Source: Pusillimonas sp. T7-7 (GTDB lineage: Bacteria > Pseudomonadota > Gammaproteobacteria > Burkholderiales > Burkholderiaceae_B). Taken from it: a stretch of DNA of 64,000 nt. Location: contig NC_015458.1 in NCBI RefSeq assembly GCF_000209655.1, positions 3,472,001-3,536,000 on the forward strand, written 5' to 3'. Of the stretch, positions 18,197-27,980 are shown in pieces (positions within the stretch are counted from its first letter, which is position 1; each line of letters starts with the position of its first letter). The translations under genes were made by a program, and so were the position numbers. The notes below the pieces were generated by a model that saw only the letters and a list, made by a program, of their open reading frames with translations, made no database searches and was not told the DNA's origin.

Positions 18197-19240
18197 CTAT
18201 TCAGGCCCGGCCTCGCGCGACAACAGGTCTGTTACGGCCCGTTCTGGCGCCAGGCCGTCGAACAAAACTTTGCATACCGCTTCGGTAATGGGCAGGTCGA
18301 CTTGATACTGACGGCCCAGTGCCAGTGCGGCACGGGCGCAGCGCACCCCTTCGGCTGTCAGGCCGCCGGCCAGGATGTCGTCGAGCTTTTTGCCCTGGGC
18401 CAGGGCAATACCCACTTGCCGGTTGCGTGACAAGTCGCCGGTTGCGGTCAGCACCAGGTCGCCCAGGCCGGTCAAGCCGGAGAAAGTGGGGGCTTGTCCG
18501 CCCAGCGTCAGGCCCAGTCTTTGCATTTCAGCCAATCCGCGTGTGATCAGCGCCGCTCTGGCATTGGTGCCGAGCTTGAGTCCGTCGGAAATTCCGCAAG
18601 CAATCGCCATGACGTTTTTCAGTGCGCCGCCGACCTCGACGCCGACGATATCGGTGCTGCTATAGATGCGGGCATTGCCGCCGTGCAACGCTTTGATGGT
18701 GGCCTGTGCGGTCCAGTCTTGCGAGGTGGCGACGGTGAGCGCCACTGGCAAGCCTTGCGCGACCTCGAGCGCAAAAGAGGGCCCCGACAGCACGCCCAAG
18801 CCCAGTTCGGGCATGGCTGCGAATGCCTGCTGGGCGATCTGATGAGGAAGCAGGCCGGAGTCGGGCTGGAATCCCTTGCATGTCCAGACGATACTGAGCT
18901 TGCCGCAGGGTGGTGTTGCGGCAAGGGTCTGGGCCAGTTTATGGCACAGATCGTTTAGCCCTGCTACCGGGACGCCAAGAATGATCAGGCCGCCACTGTC
19001 GTCTGTGCTGCAGGCATGGTCTATGGCTTGCTGAAAATCCGCCGTGGCCTTCAGCGCCGGAGGCAGGAGGGTATCGGGCAAATAGCGGGGGGTGGCGTGA
19101 TCTTGCGAGACGCTACGGGCAAGCTCAGGATTGCGCGCCCACAGCAAGGTATCGGCCCGCGTGGCGGCCAGTACGGCCAACGCGGTACCCCAACTGCCGG
19201 CGCCCAGCACCGACACGCGTGGACACTGCTGGCCGCTCAT
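18197..19240 (-). CDS. gpsA: Glycerol-3-phosphate dehydrogenase [NAD(P)+]
   Basis: This 347-residue cytoplasmic enzyme reduces dihydroxyacetone phosphate to sn-glycerol-3-phosphate for phospholipids. The N-terminal Rossmann motif [10 protein letters not shown] (about 12-21), the family segment [15 protein letters not shown] and the catalytic-domain [16 protein letters not shown] are present. It starts 5 bases after secB, the usual secB-gpsA pairing. The last residues (REAGPE) are slightly longer than E. coli GpsA. Confidence 0.95.
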   Translation of the reverse strand: MSGQQCPRVSVLGAGSWGTALAVLAATRADTLLWARNPELARSVSQDHATPRYLPDTLLPPALKATADFQQAIDHACSTDDSGGLIILGVPVAGLNDLCHKLAQTLAATPPCGKLSIVWTCKGFQPDSGLLPHQIAQQAFAAMPELGLGVLSGPSFALEVAQGLPVALTVATSQDWTAQATIKALHGGNARIYSSTDIVGVEVGGALKNVMAIACGISDGLKLGTNARAALITRGLAEMQRLGLTLGGQAPTFSGLTGLGDLVLTATGDLSRNRQVGIALAQGKKLDDILAGGLTAEGVRCARAALALGRQYQVDLPITEAVCKVLFDGLAPERAVTDLLSREAGPE

Positions 19241-19245
19241 GATGC

Positions 19246-19770
19246 TTACTGGCGTGTGGCGCCGGGGGGCAGGATGATGCCGGAGTCATCGCCGCCGCCT
19301 TGCTGCTGCTTGGACAGTTCGGCAACGCGTTGCTCGTACATGCTCTGGAAGTTGACTTCGGCCAAGTGCAGGGCGGGCAGGGATGTGCGGTTGATGGCGT
19401 CGGCCACATTGGCGCGCAGATAGGGGTAAAGCATGGTCGGGCACACAATGCCGATCAGCGGATCGAGTTGCTCGGGGGGAATGTTGGCGGCTTCGAAGAT
19501 GCCGGCCTGGGTGGCTTCGACCAGGTACAGGACCTTGTCTTGAATGCGTGTGGTGACCGTAACGGTTACCGTGGCTTCGTAGACGGTTTCGGCCAGGCGC
19601 TGTCCGCCCACATTCAGGGAAACCTCGACCGTGGGGCCTTCCTGCTCCAGGAAAATTTGGGGCGCGTTGGGCATTTCCAGCGACAAATCTTTGACGTAAG
19701 TGCGTTGCAGGCTGAAGCTCGGGTCCTGGCTGGCTTGTGCGCCTTGGTTATTCTGTTGCTGTTCGGACAT
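19246..19770 (-). CDS. secB: Protein-export chaperone SecB
   Basis: This 174-residue cytosolic tetrameric chaperone keeps preproteins unfolded and hands them to SecA. Recognisable segments are [32 protein letters not shown] and the conserved [10 protein letters not shown] core. The start is the ATG after a GGAAA ribosome site; a TTG four codons upstream is also in frame. Between grxC and gpsA, as in many proteobacteria. Confidence 0.95.
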   Translation of the reverse strand: MSEQQQNNQGAQASQDPSFSLQRTYVKDLSLEMPNAPQIFLEQEGPTVEVSLNVGGQRLAETVYEATVTVTVTTRIQDKVLYLVEATQAGIFEAANIPPEQLDPLIGIVCPTMLYPYLRANVADAINRTSLPALHLAEVNFQSMYEQRVAELSKQQQGGGDDSGIILPPGATRQ

Positions 19771-19829
19771 GTGTTTTTCCAAAAAATGATTAGGGTAGGG
19801 CCGGGGATGTTCAGGCCCCAGGGTTAAGT

Positions 19830-20093
19830 TCAGGCTTCAGCATTAAGCAAAGGCATCAGGCCATCGGCCCGATCCAATGCCGCCAGCTCGTCGTAGCCGC
19901 CCACATGGGTTTCGCCTATGTAGATTTGCGGTACGGTGCGTCGGCCGGTGCGTTCCATCATGATGGAACGCTGGTTGGGGTCCTGGTCTATGCGGATCTT
20001 CTGGATCTCGGTCACGCCTCGTTGCTTGAGCAGCATTTCGGCGCGAACGCAATATGGGCACACGGCGGTGCAATACATCGTTACGGTAGCCAT
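19830..20093 (-). CDS. grxC: Glutaredoxin 3
   Basis: This 87-residue thioredoxin-fold oxidoreductase uses glutathione to reduce disulfides. The active site is C-P-Y-C (residues 13-16), with the cis-Pro in RTVPQIYIG and the GSH-binding GGYDEL. It follows the rhodanese gene by 10 bases and precedes secB in an operon-like run. Confidence 0.95.
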   Translation of the reverse strand: MATVTMYCTAVCPYCVRAEMLLKQRGVTEIQKIRIDQDPNQRSIMMERTGRRTVPQIYIGETHVGGYDELAALDRADGLMPLLNAEA

Positions 20094-20103
20094 GGAGTTC
20101 TCG

Positions 20104-20514
20104 TCAGTGTTTCTTGGATAGCGGCATGCCGCTTTGGACCCACCCGTTCAGGCCTTCGCTCAGGCTGAAAGCCTGACCATAGCCTTGCTTGCGCAGGCTG
20201 GCGGCAACACGGGCCGAGTCGCGGCCTTTTTCGCAAACCACGATAATAGGCTTGTCTTGGGGCAAAGAACTCAGTTTAGCCTGAACATCGGCGGCTGGCA
20301 GGTTGCGTGCTTGAGGTATGCTGCCTGTTTTGAATGATTCGCTGCTGCGTACATCCAGGAACAGACCTTGTTGCTGGTTGGCCATTTGCACGGCCTGCTG
20401 CACGGTCAAGGTTTTAGCGCCGCCTTTGAGCAGATTGGGCAACATCAGCATAACGCCGGATGCGATGGCAACGAATAGGAAAATCAGATTGTTTTGGTCT
20501 AGAAAAAAGTCCAC
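20104..20514 (-). CDS. Membrane-anchored rhodanese-like protein (YibN type)
   Basis: This 136-residue protein has an N-terminal membrane helix (about residues 9-26) and a single rhodanese domain. The active-site loop is CEKGRDSA, with the Cys conserved. YibN-type proteins sit at the inner membrane beside grxC-secB-gpsA; sulfur transfer and membrane-protein-related roles have been discussed, and the exact function is unsettled. Divergent from gpmA with about 90 bases between starts. Confidence 0.88.
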   Translation of the reverse strand: MDFFLDQNNLIFLFVAIASGVMLMLPNLLKGGAKTLTVQQAVQMANQQQGLFLDVRSSESFKTGSIPQARNLPAADVQAKLSSLPQDKPIIVVCEKGRDSARVAASLRKQGYGQAFSLSEGLNGWVQSGMPLSKKH

Positions 20515-20603
20515 TTTGTATCCCGAAAACGCCCTCGGAAAAAGGGCGGAATCCAGGGATTATAAAATGGACGGGAAATTTCAACTTTTGGGCGATTTTT
20601 ATC

Positions 20604-21353
20604 ATGCATAAACTTGTTCTGATGCGCCACGGCGAAAGCCAGTGGAATCTTGAAAACCGCTTTACGGGCTGGACTGACGTCGACCTGACCGATACCGGGC
20701 GCGAACAGGCCTTCCAGGCAGGCAAGCTGCTGAAAGAACAGGGGTTTGAGTTCGACCTGGCCTATACCTCGGTGCTCAAGCGCGCCATACGCACGCTCTG
20801 GATAGCGCTGGATGCCATGGACTCTATGCACACGCCCACGGGACTGAGCTGGCGCTTGAACGAGCGTCATTATGGGGCGCTGCAAGGCTTGAACAAGGCC
20901 GAGACCGCAGAAAAATACGGTGACGAGCAAGTCTTGATCTGGCGCCGTGCCTATGCCATTGCACCCAATCCGCTCGAGCCGGACGATCCGCGTCATCCGC
21001 GCTTCGACCGGCGCTACGCCAAGATCGCGGCCGACAAGCTCCCCGCAACCGAGTGCCTGCAAGATACGGTTGCGCGCGTTTTGCCTTTCTGGAACGAATC
21101 CATTGCGCCGGCCATACGTGCAGGACGACGGGTGCTGGTTGCGGCGCATGGCAACAGCCTGCGGGCGCTGATCAAGCATCTGGACGGCATCTCGGACGAC
21201 GAGATTGTGCATCTGAATATCCCCACGGGGCAGCCGCTGGTGTACGAGCTCGACGACGATTTGCGTCCCATCCGTCATTATTACCTGGGCGATCCGGCTG
21301 AAATCGAAGCTGCGATGGCAGCGGTGGCCAATCAGGGCAAGGCAAGGAAATAA
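20604..21353 (+). CDS. gpmA: 2,3-bisphosphoglycerate-dependent phosphoglycerate mutase
   Basis: This 249-residue enzyme of glycolysis/gluconeogenesis interconverts 3- and 2-phosphoglycerate. Catalytic His is in [10 protein letters not shown], the acid-base Glu in [10 protein letters not shown] and the second His in [10 protein letters not shown]. Length matches E. coli GpmA. The frame is open 48 codons upstream, but similarity starts at this ATG. A TATAAA box at 20561-20566 may be its -10. It ends 2 bases before the EnvC-like gene. Confidence 0.95.
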   Translation: MHKLVLMRHGESQWNLENRFTGWTDVDLTDTGREQAFQAGKLLKEQGFEFDLAYTSVLKRAIRTLWIALDAMDSMHTPTGLSWRLNERHYGALQGLNKAETAEKYGDEQVLIWRRAYAIAPNPLEPDDPRHPRFDRRYAKIAADKLPATECLQDTVARVLPFWNESIAPAIRAGRRVLVAAHGNSLRALIKHLDGISDDEIVHLNIPTGQPLVYELDDDLRPIRHYYLGDPAEIEAAMAAVANQGKARK

Positions 21354-21355
21354 GC

Positions 21356-22783
21356 ATGCGGCTGGCGTTGGGCTGTTTTGCGCTTTTGTGGGTGGGGCTG
21401 GCCTGCGGGGCAGCGCCGACGCTGACGCAAAAGCAGGCTGATGCGCGTGAGCAGCGGGCCGAGTTGCGCGCACGCATCGCCGGCCTGCAAGACGAGATCG
21501 ATCGCAGCGAGTCTTCGCGCCGCGATGCCGCCAGCCAGCTGAAAGCGTCCGAAACCGCCATTTCGGCCAGCAATCGTCGCTTGGCGGAGCTGGCCGAACG
21601 CCGGCACGAAGCGGAGCGGGAACTCAAAGACATCGAAAGACAAATCGTCGAGCAAAAGCAGCAGCTGCAAGCACGTCAGCATGAGCTGGGCGAGCAGATG
21701 CGGGCTCAGTATGCGGGCGGCCTTTCGCCCTGGGCGGCGCTGCTGTCGGGCGATAATCCCCAGGCAATCGGACGCGACCTGAGTTATCTGGGCTACATCA
21801 CGCAGGCCCAGGCCGATGCGGTCATTGCCGTCAACCTGGCGCTCGACAGGCTTGCCAGGCTGCAGGCCCGCTCTGAAGAACAAACCCGCGAGTTGGCGCA
21901 GCTTGCGCAAGACACCACCGAAGAAAAAAACAAGCTTGAAGCGCAAAAAGCAGAACGCCAGCAGGTGCTCAAGCGTATTGAGGCCGAGCTGCAGGCGCAG
22001 CGCGGCCAGGCGGCAAGTCTGAAGCAGAATGACGAGCGCCTGGGCAAATTGATTACCGGCCTGGAAGAGGCGATAGCCAAGCAGCGGGAAGCCGCCAGAA
22101 TAGCCGAGGAAAAACGCCGCGCTGAAGCTGCCAGGCTGGCTGAAGAAAAGCGCCGCGCCGATGCTGCGCGCAAGGCGGAGCAGGCGCGTCAGGCAGAAGC
22201 CGCCCGCCAGGCCGCCCTCGCCGCGCAGCAGGCCAGGAATGAGCATGATCGCCAGGTCGCCGAGCAGGTACGCCAGCAGGTGGAGCGTGCCAGGGCGCAG
22301 GCCCGTGCTCAGGAAGAGGCTGCCGCCGCGCAGGCAAGGGCGGCAGCGGCAGCGGCGGCGCCATCGGTCCGCAGCGAACCCGCAGGCGGCTTCAAGGGTC
22401 TGGGCAAGGGCAACCCCTATCCGGTACCCGGCAACGACATCCTGGGGCGTTTTGGCGCGGAAAGGCCTGACGGCGGTTTGTGGCGCGGTGTTGTGTTGCG
22501 CGCCCCTGAAGGCAGCCCCATCAAGGCCGTTGCCGCCGGCCGTGTGGTCTATGCCAATTGGCTGAGCGGTTTTGGCAATATCATGATTGTGGACCATGGC
22601 GCCAAATATCTAAGCGTGTATGCTTACAATCAAAGCCTGCTCAAGCGCGTGGGCGATATTGTGGGCGCCGGAGACACAATCGCCACAGTGGGTGCAACAG
22701 GCGGGCAGGTCGAGTCGGGTCTATACTTTGAAATCAGGCATCAGGGCGTCCCGGTGAATCCCCTGCTTTGGTTAAAGCGGTAA
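21356..22783 (+). CDS. envC: Murein hydrolase activator EnvC-like (degenerate LytM)
   Basis: This 475-residue periplasmic protein has a signal peptide (about 1-19), two long coiled-coil stretches (about 22-105 and 155-330, Ala/Glu/Arg/Gln-rich) and a C-terminal LytM/M23 domain (about 350-475). The zinc ligands of active M23 peptidases are missing: HxxxD is absent and HxH reads LYFEIRH. That fits EnvC, which activates amidases AmiA/B at the septum rather than cutting peptidoglycan itself. Located between gpmA and ctpA, a common betaproteobacterial arrangement. Confidence 0.88.
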   Translation: MRLALGCFALLWVGLACGAAPTLTQKQADAREQRAELRARIAGLQDEIDRSESSRRDAASQLKASETAISASNRRLAELAERRHEAERELKDIERQIVEQKQQLQARQHELGEQMRAQYAGGLSPWAALLSGDNPQAIGRDLSYLGYITQAQADAVIAVNLALDRLARLQARSEEQTRELAQLAQDTTEEKNKLEAQKAERQQVLKRIEAELQAQRGQAASLKQNDERLGKLITGLEEAIAKQREAARIAEEKRRAEAARLAEEKRRADAARKAEQARQAEAARQAALAAQQARNEHDRQVAEQVRQQVERARAQARAQEEAAAAQARAAAAAAAPSVRSEPAGGFKGLGKGNPYPVPGNDILGRFGAERPDGGLWRGVVLRAPEGSPIKAVAAGRVVYANWLSGFGNIMIVDHGAKYLSVYAYNQSLLKRVGDIVGAGDTIATVGATGGQVESGLYFEIRHQGVPVNPLLWLKR

Positions 22784-22808
22784 TTTCGTTACTATTTAGT
22801 AGCGGTGC

Positions 22809-22827
22809 ATAAACCACGCCGGTTTAT
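22809..22827. repeat. Inverted repeat upstream of ctpA
   Basis: The arms ATAAACC and GGTTTAT pair perfectly around a 5-base loop (ACGCC), 66 bases before the ctpA ATG and 25 bases after the EnvC-like stop. No T tract follows. It could be an operator or mRNA hairpin. Confidence 0.3.
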
Positions 22828-22892
22828 ACGATGCGGTTTTGATTCGCGGCGGTGGGTGCATTGAATTTATTCATACTACTTCGGGAATGTGC

Positions 22893-24398
22893 ATGAGCAC
22901 TCGCAGGCTAGGCGGTTTTGGTTTGATGTTGGTGGGCGCGCTGGGCGGCATATTGGTCAGCCTGGGCATTACGGCGGCAGCGCAACGCGGCGACCCCCTG
23001 CCGCTCAAAGAGCTGCAGCAGTTCGCCAACGTGTTCGCAGCCATTAAAAGCAGCTACGTCGAACCCGTCACCGACGAAAAGCTGATCAACGATGCCATCA
23101 AAGGTCTGTTCGACGACCTTGATCCGCATTCCACTTACCTTGACGCCGAAGCATTCAAGGAAATGGAAGCGGTCACGCAGGGCGGCTTCGGTGGCCTGGG
23201 CATAGAAATCGGCAGCGAAGACGGCATGCCCAAGGTGATCTCGCCCATTGAAGATACGCCCGCGGCACGCGCCGGTATTCTGGCAGGCGACCTGATTACG
23301 CATATCGATGGCAAGCCCACCAAGAACATGACCCTCAGCGAAGCCATCAAGCTTATGCGTGGCGAACCCAAAACGTCCATCGTGCTGACCATCAAGCGGC
23401 AAGATAACGACAAGCCCATTGTGGTGACTATCGTGCGCGACCTGATCAAGGTGCGCAGCGTACGCAGCAAAATGCTCGACGGCAATATTGCCTATGTGCG
23501 TATTGCACAGTTCCAGGAACGCACCGTCGAAGACCTGGGCCGACAGCTTACCGAGTTGGGCGCCAAGGGCGCCCCCAAGGCGCTCATCCTTGACCTGCGC
23601 AACGATCCGGGCGGCCTGCTCGATGGCGCTATAGGCGTGTCGTCCGCTTTTCTGAAGCCTGATGTGCTGGTGGTGTCCACCAAAGGCCGCATACCTTCGG
23701 CCAATCGTGAGTACTTCTCAAAGCAGGGCAGCTATATGCAGAGCTTCCTGGGTAATGACGACACCCAAGATGGCGCCAAGATCGCAGCCTGGGCCAAGAC
23801 GGTGCCCATGGTCGTTCTGGTCAATGTCGGCTCGGCTTCAGCTTCCGAGATCGTGGCGGGCGCCTTGCAAGACTACGAACGCGCCAAGATCATCGGCAGC
23901 CGCACCTTTGGCAAGGGCTCGGTGCAAAGTGTATTGCCGCTCAGCGAAGACACCGGCATCAAGCTGACCACGGCGCTTTATTACACGCCCAAGGGCCGCT
24001 CCATTCAGGTAACGGGTGTCGAGCCCGATATCGAAGTCGACGATACCGCGCAGGGCAGTCTGTTCCGCTTGCCTCGCGAGGTCGATCTGCAACGCCATCT
24101 GCTTAACAGCAGCTTCCAGGAAGGCGATAAAGAAGAAGTAAAAGAAGAGGAACGCAAGGTCGAGCCCAAGATGTTCGAGTTCGGTGGCGCCGACGACTAC
24201 CAGTTGAAGCAGGCGATCAATTTCCTGGAAGGGCGTCCGGTCAAGAAGAACGACCCCAGCCTGGTGGCCAAGGCCGACAAACCCAAGGCCGGCGACCGGA
24301 AGCCTGACGCTGAAAAAAAAAGCCCAGTGAATCGAAATGATCCCAACGTTCAGCGTTTCAGAATCACCCCAGACGGAGTGGTGCCGGTAGAGCAATGA
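22893..24398 (+). CDS. ctpA: Carboxyl-terminal processing peptidase (S41)
   Basis: This 501-residue periplasmic serine protease cuts C-terminal regions of envelope proteins such as peptidoglycan hydrolases. It has an N-terminal signal or anchor helix, a PDZ domain (about 75-165, GFGGLGIEIG) and an S41 domain with catalytic Ser in VGSASASEIVAGAL and Lys in SRTFGKGSVQ. The C-terminus is long and highly charged (Lys/Glu/Asp). Among nearby starts (TTG 22839, ATG 22887, ATG 22893) I prefer 22893, with GGGA 7 bases upstream. Its stop overlaps the moeB-like start. Confidence 0.93.
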   Translation: MSTRRLGGFGLMLVGALGGILVSLGITAAAQRGDPLPLKELQQFANVFAAIKSSYVEPVTDEKLINDAIKGLFDDLDPHSTYLDAEAFKEMEAVTQGGFGGLGIEIGSEDGMPKVISPIEDTPAARAGILAGDLITHIDGKPTKNMTLSEAIKLMRGEPKTSIVLTIKRQDNDKPIVVTIVRDLIKVRSVRSKMLDGNIAYVRIAQFQERTVEDLGRQLTELGAKGAPKALILDLRNDPGGLLDGAIGVSSAFLKPDVLVVSTKGRIPSANREYFSKQGSYMQSFLGNDDTQDGAKIAAWAKTVPMVVLVNVGSASASEIVAGALQDYERAKIIGSRTFGKGSVQSVLPLSEDTGIKLTTALYYTPKGRSIQVTGVEPDIEVDDTAQGSLFRLPREVDLQRHLLNSSFQEGDKEEVKEEERKVEPKMFEFGGADDYQLKQAINFLEGRPVKKNDPSLVAKADKPKAGDRKPDAEKKSPVNRNDPNVQRFRITPDGVVPVEQ

Positions 24399-25174
24399 AC
24401 GACGAACAGCTGCTGCGCTATGCCAGGCATATATTGCTCGATGAATTCGGCATAGAAGGGCAAGACAAGCTGCAGGCCGCGCGGGTACTGATTGTTGGCG
24501 CCGGCGGCTTGGGCTCTCCGGCGGCGGCCTATCTGGCTGCATCGGGCGTCGGCCACTTGGTGCTGGCCGACGACGATGAGGTCGAGCTCAGCAACCTGCA
24601 GCGCCAAATCCTGCACACTACCGATCGTGTAGGCTGGCCCAAGGCCGAGTCAGGCAAACATATGCTGGCAGCCTTGAACCCCCAGATACATATCGAGGCG
24701 CTCGTCCAGCGCCTCGATGACGAAGCGCTGGACGAGCAGGTGGGCCTGGCTGACTTGGTGCTGGACTGCTGCGATAATTTTGCCACCCGGCATGCGGTGA
24801 ACCGTGCATGCGTGAAGCATCGCAAGCCGCTGGTGTCAGGGGCTGCCATACGGTTTGCCGGGCAGATCAGCGTGTTTGATCTGCGCCGTGACGATGCGCC
24901 CTGCTATCACTGTCTTTTTCCTGAAGCTGACGATGCCGAAGAGCTGCGCTGCGCCACCACAGGCGTGCTTGCGCCCCTGGTAGGCATCGTTGGCAGTACT
25001 CAAGCGGCAGAGGCCATCAAGATTCTGACCGGCATGGGCGAGCCTTTGGTGGGACGCATGCTGTGTTTGAATGCCCTGGACATGCAATGGCAAACTCTGC
25101 GTTTCAAGCGTGATCAGGCTTGCCTGGTGTGCGCAGACCGTGACGGCCGGCAAGCAGCCGCCCCACCGAGTTGA
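24395..25174 (+). CDS. moeB: MoeB/ThiF-family sulfur-carrier adenylyltransferase
   Basis: This 259-residue E1-like enzyme adenylates the C-terminal Gly of a sulfur carrier (MoaD or ThiS). The ATP site is GAGGLGSPAA (about 31-40), with the Arg finger in LSNLQRQILH, two CxxC zinc pairs (CYHC and CLVC) and a conserved Cys in RCATTGVLAP. MoeB and ThiF cannot be told apart here. Its ATG overlaps the ctpA TGA, and its last 71 bases overlap the convergent HAD gene, including the final CxxC. Confidence 0.9.
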   Translation: MNDEQLLRYARHILLDEFGIEGQDKLQAARVLIVGAGGLGSPAAAYLAASGVGHLVLADDDEVELSNLQRQILHTTDRVGWPKAESGKHMLAALNPQIHIEALVQRLDDEALDEQVGLADLVLDCCDNFATRHAVNRACVKHRKPLVSGAAIRFAGQISVFDLRRDDAPCYHCLFPEADDAEELRCATTGVLAPLVGIVGSTQAAEAIKILTGMGEPLVGRMLCLNALDMQWQTLRFKRDQACLVCADRDGRQAAAPPS

Positions 25175-25865
25175 CGCGCAAGTCTACATACAGGCTGCGG
25201 CCGCCATGCAAGGAAGAAAACGGAGTGCCCGGATGAAACACATGCACGGTCCGCATGCCGGCTTGGCGCGCACTTTTCAGGTTGCGCAAAGTGTCTTCCA
25301 CCAAAACCACCTGGCTGGCCGGCACGCATAGCCGGGCCAGTACCTGGCGCATTAGGGAAAGCGATGGCTTGGGCCGCATCCGCCCTTGTATGGTCATCTG
25401 GTCTATGGCCCACACATGCTCGAAATGATGCAGTATGCCCAGGGTCTTGAGTACTTCGCGCGCATAGAACAGCGGCGCATTGGTGAGCAGTATTTTTCGG
25501 CCCTTCAACAGTTTCAGCTTGCGGCCCAGCCCATTTTCGGCGTGCACCAGCGGTGCAATGTGAAAGTCGTGGCTGAGCGCCAGAAAGTTGCCGGCATTGA
25601 CGCCATGATGGCGCACCATGCCTATGACGGTGGCGCCGTAGCGCTGCCAGTACGATTTGCGCAAGGCATTGGCCGCATCGGCATCCAGGCCCAGGGTCGT
25701 GGCCACGGCACGCCCCATGGAGCCGTCTATGGCCTTGAAGATGCCTTTGGAGCAGTCGTGCAGCGTGTTGTCCAGGTCGAACAGCCACACGGTTTCTTGC
25801 GCTTGTGTGCGGCTGGCTGGCCGCCGCGGGTAAGCTGCAGCCTTGACTGCCCGAGCCGGCCGCAT
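25104..25865 (-). CDS. HAD-superfamily pyrimidine 5'-nucleotidase-like hydrolase
   Basis: This 253-residue cytoplasmic phosphatase of the SDT1/YjjG-like HAD branch has nucleophile motif FDLDNTLHD (about 29-37), motif II LLTNA, a Lys in MRPKPS and motif IV VLVEDTLRNL. It probably dephosphorylates a nucleotide or related metabolite. It begins directly after the argB stop (TGAATG) and is last in a diaA-BON-tlpA-argB-HAD run. The C-terminal ~24 codons overlap moeB on the other strand. Confidence 0.88.
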   Translation of the reverse strand: MRPARAVKAAAYPRRPASRTQAQETVWLFDLDNTLHDCSKGIFKAIDGSMGRAVATTLGLDADAANALRKSYWQRYGATVIGMVRHHGVNAGNFLALSHDFHIAPLVHAENGLGRKLKLLKGRKILLTNAPLFYAREVLKTLGILHHFEHVWAIDQMTIQGRMRPKPSLSLMRQVLARLCVPASQVVLVEDTLRNLKSARQAGMRTVHVFHPGTPFSSLHGGRSLYVDLRVNSVGRLLAGRHGLRTPGKPDHA

Positions 25866-26768
25866 TCAGTGCGAGCTGATCATGGTTCCTACGCCCTGGT
25901 CGGTCAAGATTTCGAGCAGCAGGCAATGCGGTACACGGCCATCCACAACATGCACCGAGGTGACCCCATTGCGTGCCGCGTCGAGCGCCGATGATATCTT
26001 GGGCAGCATACCGCCCGAGATCGTGCCGTCTTTGAAGAGTTCGTCTATGGTTTGCGCCGAAAGACTGCGCAGCAGTTCGCCATTCTTGTCGAGTACGCCC
26101 GGGGTATTGGTCATCATGACCAGCTTTTCGGCGCCCAGGACTTCGGCCATTTTTCCGGCCACCACGTCGGCATTGATGTTGTAGGCCCGACCGTCTTCGC
26201 CGTAGCCTATGGACGAAATAACCGGGATGAACTGGTCGTCTTGCAGTGCCTTGACGACAGCCGGTTCAATGCGGGTGATGTCGCCCACATAGCCGATATC
26301 AAGCCATTGGCCGGGGTTTTCATTGTCGGCCAGCATTTTTTTGCGCGTCTGGATCAGGCAGCCGTCTTTGCCGGTAAGGCCAACCGCTTTGCCGCCGGCT
26401 TCGTTGATCATCATGACGATGTCTTGTTGCACTTGGCCGCCCAACACCCACTCCACGACTTCCATGGTTTCGGCATCGGTAATACGCATGCCCTGAACAA
26501 ATGCGCCTTCCTTGCCTATACGTTTGAGGGCGGCATTGATTTGCGGGCCGCCGCCGTGTACGACAACGGGATTGAGCCCCACCAGCTTGAGTAGCACCAC
26601 ATCGTGGGCGAAGCTGCGCTGCAGGTCTTCTTCGATCATGGCGTTGCCGCCGTACTTGATGACGACAGTCTTGCCGTGAAAGCGGCGGATGTAGGGCAGG
26701 GCCTCTGCCAGGACATCGGCTTTCACATTCGCGGATTGACTGGGGGGCTGGTCGGGGGAAGTGGTCAT
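25866..26768 (-). CDS. argB: Acetylglutamate kinase
   Basis: This 300-residue enzyme performs the second step of arginine synthesis, phosphorylating N-acetylglutamate. Characteristic segments are [10 protein letters not shown] (about 35-44), VHGGGPQIN and the C-terminal [12 protein letters not shown], which is part of the arginine-sensitive architecture. About 30 N-terminal residues precede the kinase fold, as in feedback-inhibited ArgB. It lies 16 bases after the TlpA-like gene. Confidence 0.95.
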   Translation of the reverse strand: MTTSPDQPPSQSANVKADVLAEALPYIRRFHGKTVVIKYGGNAMIEEDLQRSFAHDVVLLKLVGLNPVVVHGGGPQINAALKRIGKEGAFVQGMRITDAETMEVVEWVLGGQVQQDIVMMINEAGGKAVGLTGKDGCLIQTRKKMLADNENPGQWLDIGYVGDITRIEPAVVKALQDDQFIPVISSIGYGEDGRAYNINADVVAGKMAEVLGAEKLVMMTNTPGVLDKNGELLRSLSAQTIDELFKDGTISGGMLPKISSALDAARNGVTSVHVVDGRVPHCLLLEILTDQGVGTMISSH

Positions 26769-26784
26769 GTTGAGTTAACAGGCC

Positions 26785-27279
26785 CTAGCTGGCCAATGCC
26801 TTGTTGACGGTGCTGAGGAATGCTTGCTTGTCGTAGTTGCCAAGATAGCGTTTGATGATGTTGCCTTGCTTGTCGATAAGAAAGGCGGTGGGCGTAAGCT
26901 GTACATCGCCGAAGGCCTTGGCGATTTCGCCTTGCGCGTCGATGGCCACCGTAAAGGGCAACTGACGTGTTTCAGCATAGTTCTTCACGTAGTTGGCAGG
27001 ATCGTATTGCATGGCCACGGCTATGGTGTCGAAGCCTTTGGACGACAGGTCTTTGTAGTACTGGATGGTGTCCGGCATTTGCGCAATACAGGTTACGCAA
27101 CTGGTGGCCCAGAACTTGACCAGCACGACCTTGCCGCGCAGGTCTTGCATAGTGGTTTTCTCGCCGGTGAGCGAGGTGAAGGTGACGTTGGGTGCGGCCT
27201 TGGCCGAGCCGGAAAACTGCCAGATGCCGATTCCGGCCAGGGCCAATACGGCGACAACGCCAATAAGTGCTTTTTTCAT
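26785..27279 (-). CDS. TlpA/ResA-type periplasmic thioredoxin
   Basis: This 164-residue thiol-disulfide reductase is held by an N-terminal membrane helix or signal (about 4-20) and has a thioredoxin domain. The active site reads WATSCVTC, a CVTC dyad rather than the common C-P-P-C or C-P-H-C, and the cis-Pro is in LTPTAFLID. It probably reduces envelope proteins or apocytochromes. Its ATG overlaps the BON gene stop by 4 bases and argB follows 16 bases later. Confidence 0.88.
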   Translation of the reverse strand: MKKALIGVVAVLALAGIGIWQFSGSAKAAPNVTFTSLTGEKTTMQDLRGKVVLVKFWATSCVTCIAQMPDTIQYYKDLSSKGFDTIAVAMQYDPANYVKNYAETRQLPFTVAIDAQGEIAKAFGDVQLTPTAFLIDKQGNIIKRYLGNYDKQAFLSTVNKALAS

Positions 27280-27980
27280 TGGACAGGCATGGTTTCTACG
27301 CCGCTGGAGGAATCTGGCGTATTGGTTGAGCCCGTATTGGAGGCATCATCGACGGGAGCCGGCGATGTATCTGCCGCAATGCTTTCGGGCGAAACGATCT
27401 GGAACAATTTTACTACTTTGTTGACGCCGGTGACGCTCGCTGCGACTTTGCCGGCACGCTGGCTTTCGGTTTCGGTGACCTTGCCCATGAGGTACACGAT
27501 ACCGCGCTCGGTGGTGACATTGATAGTGCGGCTGGGCACTTCTTTGGTGTTGATCAGGGCGGTACGAACCTTGGATGTCAGCCAGGTGTCGTTGGTGCGC
27601 ACGCTGATGGGGGTGACCTCACCGACACGGATCTGGTTGATGACCCGGCGGACTTTGTCGACGCCTTGCGCGGCGGCTTCAGCTTTTTGCTTGTCTTGTT
27701 CGGTGGGAACATCGCCGGTCAGCAGCAACAAGCCAGCATACGATGTGGTGTTGACGCGGGCTTTTTCTTCGCCGAACAGCTTGCGCATTTCAGCCGCAGC
27801 CTTCATTTCAATGGCCTGGTCCTCGACTTGTTCGCCCGTGGTGCGGCGGTCGGTGGCCACCACGGCGGTGGTGGCGGCCGCACCGCCCACGACCAATGCG
27901 CCGCAGCCTGCAAGCGTGGTGAGGCTTGCCAGAGCAAGGCTGGCCAGAACAAGACGTTGTGAATATTGCTTTGTGGACAT
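27276..27980 (-). CDS. BON-domain lipoprotein (DolP/YraP-like)
   Basis: This 234-residue envelope lipoprotein has lipobox LTTLAGC (about 19-25) and two BON domains (about 60-130 and 140-205). In E. coli, YraP (DolP) maintains outer-membrane integrity, and the order yraN-diaA-yraP matches here. A Ser/Thr/Pro-rich tail ends the protein. The start is the ATG of MSTKQY, whose A is the shared base of the diaA TAA stop. The upstream open frame is Arg/His-rich and overlaps diaA. Confidence 0.88.
   Translation of the reverse strand: MSTKQYSQRLVLASLALASLTTLAGCGALVVGGAAATTAVVATDRRTTGEQVEDQAIEMKAAAEMRKLFGEEKARVNTTSYAGLLLLTGDVPTEQDKQKAEAAAQGVDKVRRVINQIRVGEVTPISVRTNDTWLTSKVRTALINTKEVPSRTINVTTERGIVYLMGKVTETESQRAGKVAASVTGVNKVVKLFQIVSPESIAADTSPAPVDDASNTGSTNTPDSSSGVETMPVQ

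Noticed and set aside
21332..22597. 421-codon open frame antisense to the EnvC-like gene
   Set aside because: It mirrors the repetitive Ala/Glu/Arg coiled-coil codons of a well-supported gene and shows no domain; such shadows are common in high-GC DNA.
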